The position numbers and the translations under genes were made by a program. The notes beneath the pieces were generated by a model that saw nothing but the letters and a program-made list of their open reading frames with translations, had not been told where the DNA came from and did no database searches. From a bacterium (GTDB lineage: Bacteria > UBA6262 > WVXT01), in contig DATKVN010000036.1 of NCBI GenBank assembly GCA_035530055.1, positions 1 through 33,986 on the forward strand: 33,986 nucleotides of DNA, in the 5' to 3' direction. Each line of letters starts with the position of its first letter. The first letter of the stretch is position 1. Shown here piece by piece: positions 33,261 through 33,986 of this stretch.

Positions 33261-33290
33261 ATTTTACCTTTTTTAATCGCTATTTGTCAA
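33261..33290 (-). promoter_or_regulatory. Sigma-70-type promoter of the remB-gyrB operon
   Basis: TTGACA (33285-33290), an 18-nt spacer and TAAAAT (33261-33266) give a 5' leader of about 230 nt before the RemB-like start, filled with palindromes. Confidence 0.75.
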
Positions 33291-33332
33291 GAGAAAATGG
33301 ACTATAGATAGAGAAAAAAGTTGGCAAAAGAA

Positions 33333-33361
33333 AACCCTCTAACATAATATGTCAGAGGGTT
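33333..33361 (-). terminator. Intrinsic terminator of the single-receiver gene
   Basis: AACCCTCT/AGAGGGTT (33333-33340 and 33354-33361), extended by ACATA/TATGT, is followed by TTTTCTTTT on the minus strand, about 30 nt after the gene's stop. Confidence 0.85.
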
Positions 33362-33391
33362 ATATAAAAAATATCAACTCCGGGCAAAGAG

Positions 33392-33796
33392 TCAGTTTCT
33401 CTCGCCTCTAGAAATGGGCGAGTGTCCATAGCCCCTTAACACTGCTTCTACCCTTGCCGTTAACTCATCAGGGTCAAAAGGCTTAGTAATGTAATCGTCT
33501 GCTCCCTTATTTAGTCCAACAACCCTGTCTTTAACCGAACACTTAATGCTCAATATTATAATAGGAATAAAATTCGTGTGGTCGTCGGTCTTTAAAATCT
33601 TGCACGTGTCATAACCGTCTATGCCCGGAAGTATTATGTCTAGGATGATCAAGTCAGGCCTCACTTTAGACACTTCTCCCAATGCCTCTTCCCCGCTCTC
33701 CGCCGCATAGACCATATAGTCTTCTGCTTCCAGAATAGTCTTAACCAGATTTGTAAGATCTGGATCGTCGTCCACGATTAAAATCTTTGCTTTCAT
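33392..33796 (-). CDS. Single-domain response regulator (CheY/Spo0F-like receiver)
   Basis: The 134-aa protein is essentially one receiver domain: ILIVDDDPDLTN with the acidic pair, phospho-acceptor Asp53 in LIILDIILPGIDGYDTC, and Lys in YITKPFDPDELTARV. No output domain is present beyond a short tail. It would relay phosphate or act by protein binding. I choose ATG 33794-33796 because GGAGA lies 8 nt upstream; a GTG at 33811 and an ATG at 33802 are also in frame. A strong terminator follows. Upstream are PhoB/PhoP-box-like repeats and the end of a PhoB-like gene, so it may belong to a phosphate-type signalling group continuing outside the window. Confidence 0.9.
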   Translation of the reverse strand: MKAKILIVDDDPDLTNLVKTILEAEDYMVYAAESGEEALGEVSKVRPDLIILDIILPGIDGYDTCKILKTDDHTNFIPIIILSIKCSVKDRVVGLNKGADDYITKPFDPDELTARVEAVLRGYGHSPISRGERN

Positions 33797-33857
33797 AGTC
33801 ATCTTCTCCACACAATAGTAAATCCTGTCTTTCCCTATATTAAGTATAATTTATTAA

Positions 33858-33896
33858 TGTTAAGTTTAGGTTAACAATTTGTAAAATTTTTGTAAA
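33858..33896 (-). promoter_or_regulatory. Four phased PhoB/PhoP-box-like direct repeats
   Basis: On the minus strand the order is TTTACA-N5-TTTACA-N5-TTAACC-N5-TTAACA, starting every 11 bp. The plus-strand copies begin at 33858, 33869, 33880 and 33891. An 11-bp tandem of TT[AT]ACA-like hexamers is the classical binding geometry of PhoP/PhoB (OmpR-family) dimers. The last hexamer could serve as a -35 for TAATAT/ATATAG 15-17 nt downstream. It lies between a PhoB-like gene end and the single-receiver gene. Confidence 0.6.
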
Positions 33897-33957
33897 CTTT
33901 ATATGGCTTTCAGAAATGGTCATTTATGGGAAAACCGAGCAGGGCAAGATTGAATAT

Positions 33958-33986
33958 TCACTCTTCCTCAACAAACTTATAACCCA
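33958..33986 (-). CDS. C-terminal end of an OmpR/PhoB-family response regulator (partial)
   Basis: Only the last eight full codons and the stop are in the window, reading GYKFVEEE. The codon before them ends in TG, compatible with Val. VGYKF followed by a few acidic residues is the characteristic end of the winged-helix domain of OmpR/PhoB regulators (RGVGYKF). The phased repeats just downstream support this. With so few residues the call stays tentative. Confidence 0.45.

Overview
The window is about 34 kb of bacterial chromosome. Every gene I can support lies on the minus strand, so transcription runs from high to low coordinates. The base composition is moderately AT-rich. Exported and outer-membrane proteins (a PorV-like barrel and a protein with a type IX-like C-terminal sorting domain), a str-type rpoB-rpoC-rpsL-rpsG-fusA-tuf cluster and cytosolic NarL-type two-component systems point to a Gram-negative-type bacterium. 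Dispersed GC-rich palindromic repeats suggest an uncultured lineage such as an Omnitrophota- or Aerophobota-like group. That taxonomic guess is weak.

Layout in transcription order. (1) 33986-33392: the last eight codons of an OmpR/PhoB-like regulator, four phased PhoB/PhoP-box-like repeats, and a single-receiver response regulator. (2) 33290-22489: a gyrase/RNA-repair/serylation block made of a RemB-like DUF370 gene, gyrB, a 180-bp palindromic element, gyrA, archease, rtcB interrupted by a 506-aa homing intein, serS, a 106-aa unknown gene and tRNA-Ser(UGA). (3) 22307-18376: two tandem paralogous PAS histidine kinase/NarL regulator pairs, each with its own promoter and terminator. (4) 18335-13042: a small zinc-ribbon gene, then a cyclic di-GMP-I (GEMM-I) riboswitch with an intrinsic terminator. 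The riboswitch leads into an operon for a secreted DNRLRE/sorting-domain protein, a PorV-like outer-membrane protein, a degenerate tandem receiver protein, a 45-aa ORF and a membrane diguanylate cyclase. (5) 13032-12765: tRNA-Ser(GCU) and a GC-rich repeat cluster. (6) 12683-1: a promoter, an L10 leader with terminator hairpins, then rplJ-rplL-rpoB-rpoC-rpsL-rpsG-fusA-tuf, with tuf cut by the window edge.

How the genes work together. The most notable circuit is region 4. A c-di-GMP sensing leader controls a surface-export operon whose last gene encodes a c-di-GMP synthase with an intact inhibitory site, which implies feedback control of an exported surface or matrix protein. Region 2 links RNA ligase RtcB with its activator archease, and seryl-tRNA synthetase with one of its substrate tRNAs, in what looks like one long transcript. 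Several families of short palindromic repeats occupy the gaps: CCCGAT...ATCGGG hairpins, a GGGCGC...GCGCCC mosaic, AAAAAAGGGGTCAG, and a MITE-like hairpin. They sit close to start sites and tRNA 3' ends.
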